This document shows positions 63,760-64,000 of a DNA stretch of 64,000 bases, piece by piece (position 1 is the first letter of the stretch; each line of letters opens with the position of its first letter). Source of the stretch: an uncultured Roseateles sp. Its GTDB lineage: Bacteria; Pseudomonadota; Gammaproteobacteria; Burkholderiales; Burkholderiaceae_C. Below the pieces are notes generated by a model. The model worked only from the letters and a program-made list of their open reading frames with translations, had not been told where the DNA came from and searched no databases. The DNA is taken from the NCBI RefSeq assembly GCF_963422335.1, contig NZ_OY729424.1, forward strand, positions 2,108,001 through 2,172,000, written 5' to 3'. The translations under genes and the position numbers were made by a program.

Positions 63760-64000
63760 TGCTTGTCTGTCCGGCTCATGAAGGTGATCAGGTGTTCGAG
63801 GTCGCTGTCGCTGCAATCCGGGCACAGGCCCATGGCCGGCATGCTGTTCAGCCCCTGGTGCACGCTGTGCAGCAGGGCCGGCATGCCCTTGGCCAGGCGC
63901 GGCGCCCAGGCGCTGGCATGGCCGGTCAAGGGCGCGGTGCCGTCGCTGCGGCCATGGCAGTTCAGGCAGGAGCGTTCGTAGACAGCGGCCAGGCGCGTAT
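63756..64000 (-). CDS. Cytochrome c (c5-like), 5' part outside window
   Basis: Eighty C-terminal residues are visible, read from 63998 down to TGA 63758-63756. They contain a heme motif CLNCH, the Met-ligand region NSMPAMG and a CPDCSDSDL tail typical of cytochrome c5-type proteins. The stop overlaps the ATG of the downstream FAD oxidase. The signal peptide and start are outside the window. Confidence 0.85.
   Translation of the reverse strand, partial: TRLAAVYERSCLNCHGRSDGTAPLTGHASAWAPRLAKGMPALLHSVHQGLNSMPAMGLCPDCSDSDLEHLITFMSRTDKQ

Overview
The window is high-GC, densely packed proteobacterial chromosome. System II cytochrome c maturation (ResB plus a WWD protein), five PEP-CTERM proteins, urtABCDE with urease accessory genes, an HrcA/CIRCE-controlled groESL and IclR-controlled TRAP clusters together point to Burkholderiales, probably a Roseateles/Pelomonas/Rubrivivax-type genus. 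The genus is inferred from gene content only. I found no rRNA, tRNA, CRISPR array or insertion sequence.

Layout. 1-2779: end of the urease operon (ureC fragment, ureE, ureF, ureG). 2793-6204: a periplasmic binding protein and an NMT1/THI5-type ABC importer, minus strand. 6270-11710: patatin/beta-barrel outer-membrane protein, PEP-CTERM protein, alpha/beta hydrolase, engB, cytochrome c4. 11803-16968: cytochrome c maturation (resB, ccsB) and periplasmic methionine-sulfoxide repair (msrP, msrQ). 17098-22823: urea ABC importer urtABCDE, with a terminator-like hairpin between urtA and urtB. 22906-26595: PEP-CTERM gene, a displaced ureD and a DUF1631 gene. 26740-28983: groESL with promoter and CIRCE operator.

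29064-46501 is an accessory catabolic region. A minus-strand set holds a TRAP transporter (dctP, dctQ, dctM), a PQQ beta-propeller dehydrogenase fused to a cupredoxin-like domain, two PEP-CTERM proteins, an ELWxxDGT-repeat protein, a second TRAP binding protein and a small unknown protein. Two divergent iclR genes share a palindromic operator. A plus-strand set follows: aldehyde dehydrogenase, class III CoA-transferase, citryl-CoA-lyase-like protein and a ThDP enzyme. The lyase gene appears to carry a 1-base deletion that removes its stop and joins it in frame to the ThDP gene.

46595-57609 is one long operon: a TonB-dependent receptor, then a type II-secretion-like machine (F, E, PilM/L-like, PilN-like, PilO/M-like, a C/P-like protein, a secretin carrying a C-terminal cohesin-like domain, three pseudopilins). 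57660-59661 holds a strong promoter and operator, a secreted ThuA-domain protein and a PEP-CTERM protein. 59809-64000 holds signal peptidase I, a universal stress protein and a minus-strand set of cytochrome c, FAD lactone oxidase and a PLP alanine-racemase-like enzyme.

A link that no single gene shows: the 11-mer AACGACGTTCT occurs in the dctP promoter, the iclR-iclR intergenic region and the thuA promoter. The thuA and PQQ-dehydrogenase promoters also share CGTTCT-N7-AGAAC. This suggests that the TRAP uptake system, the quinoprotein, the catabolic enzymes and the ThuA protein, spread over about 28 kb on both strands, form one IclR-type regulon for an unidentified substrate.
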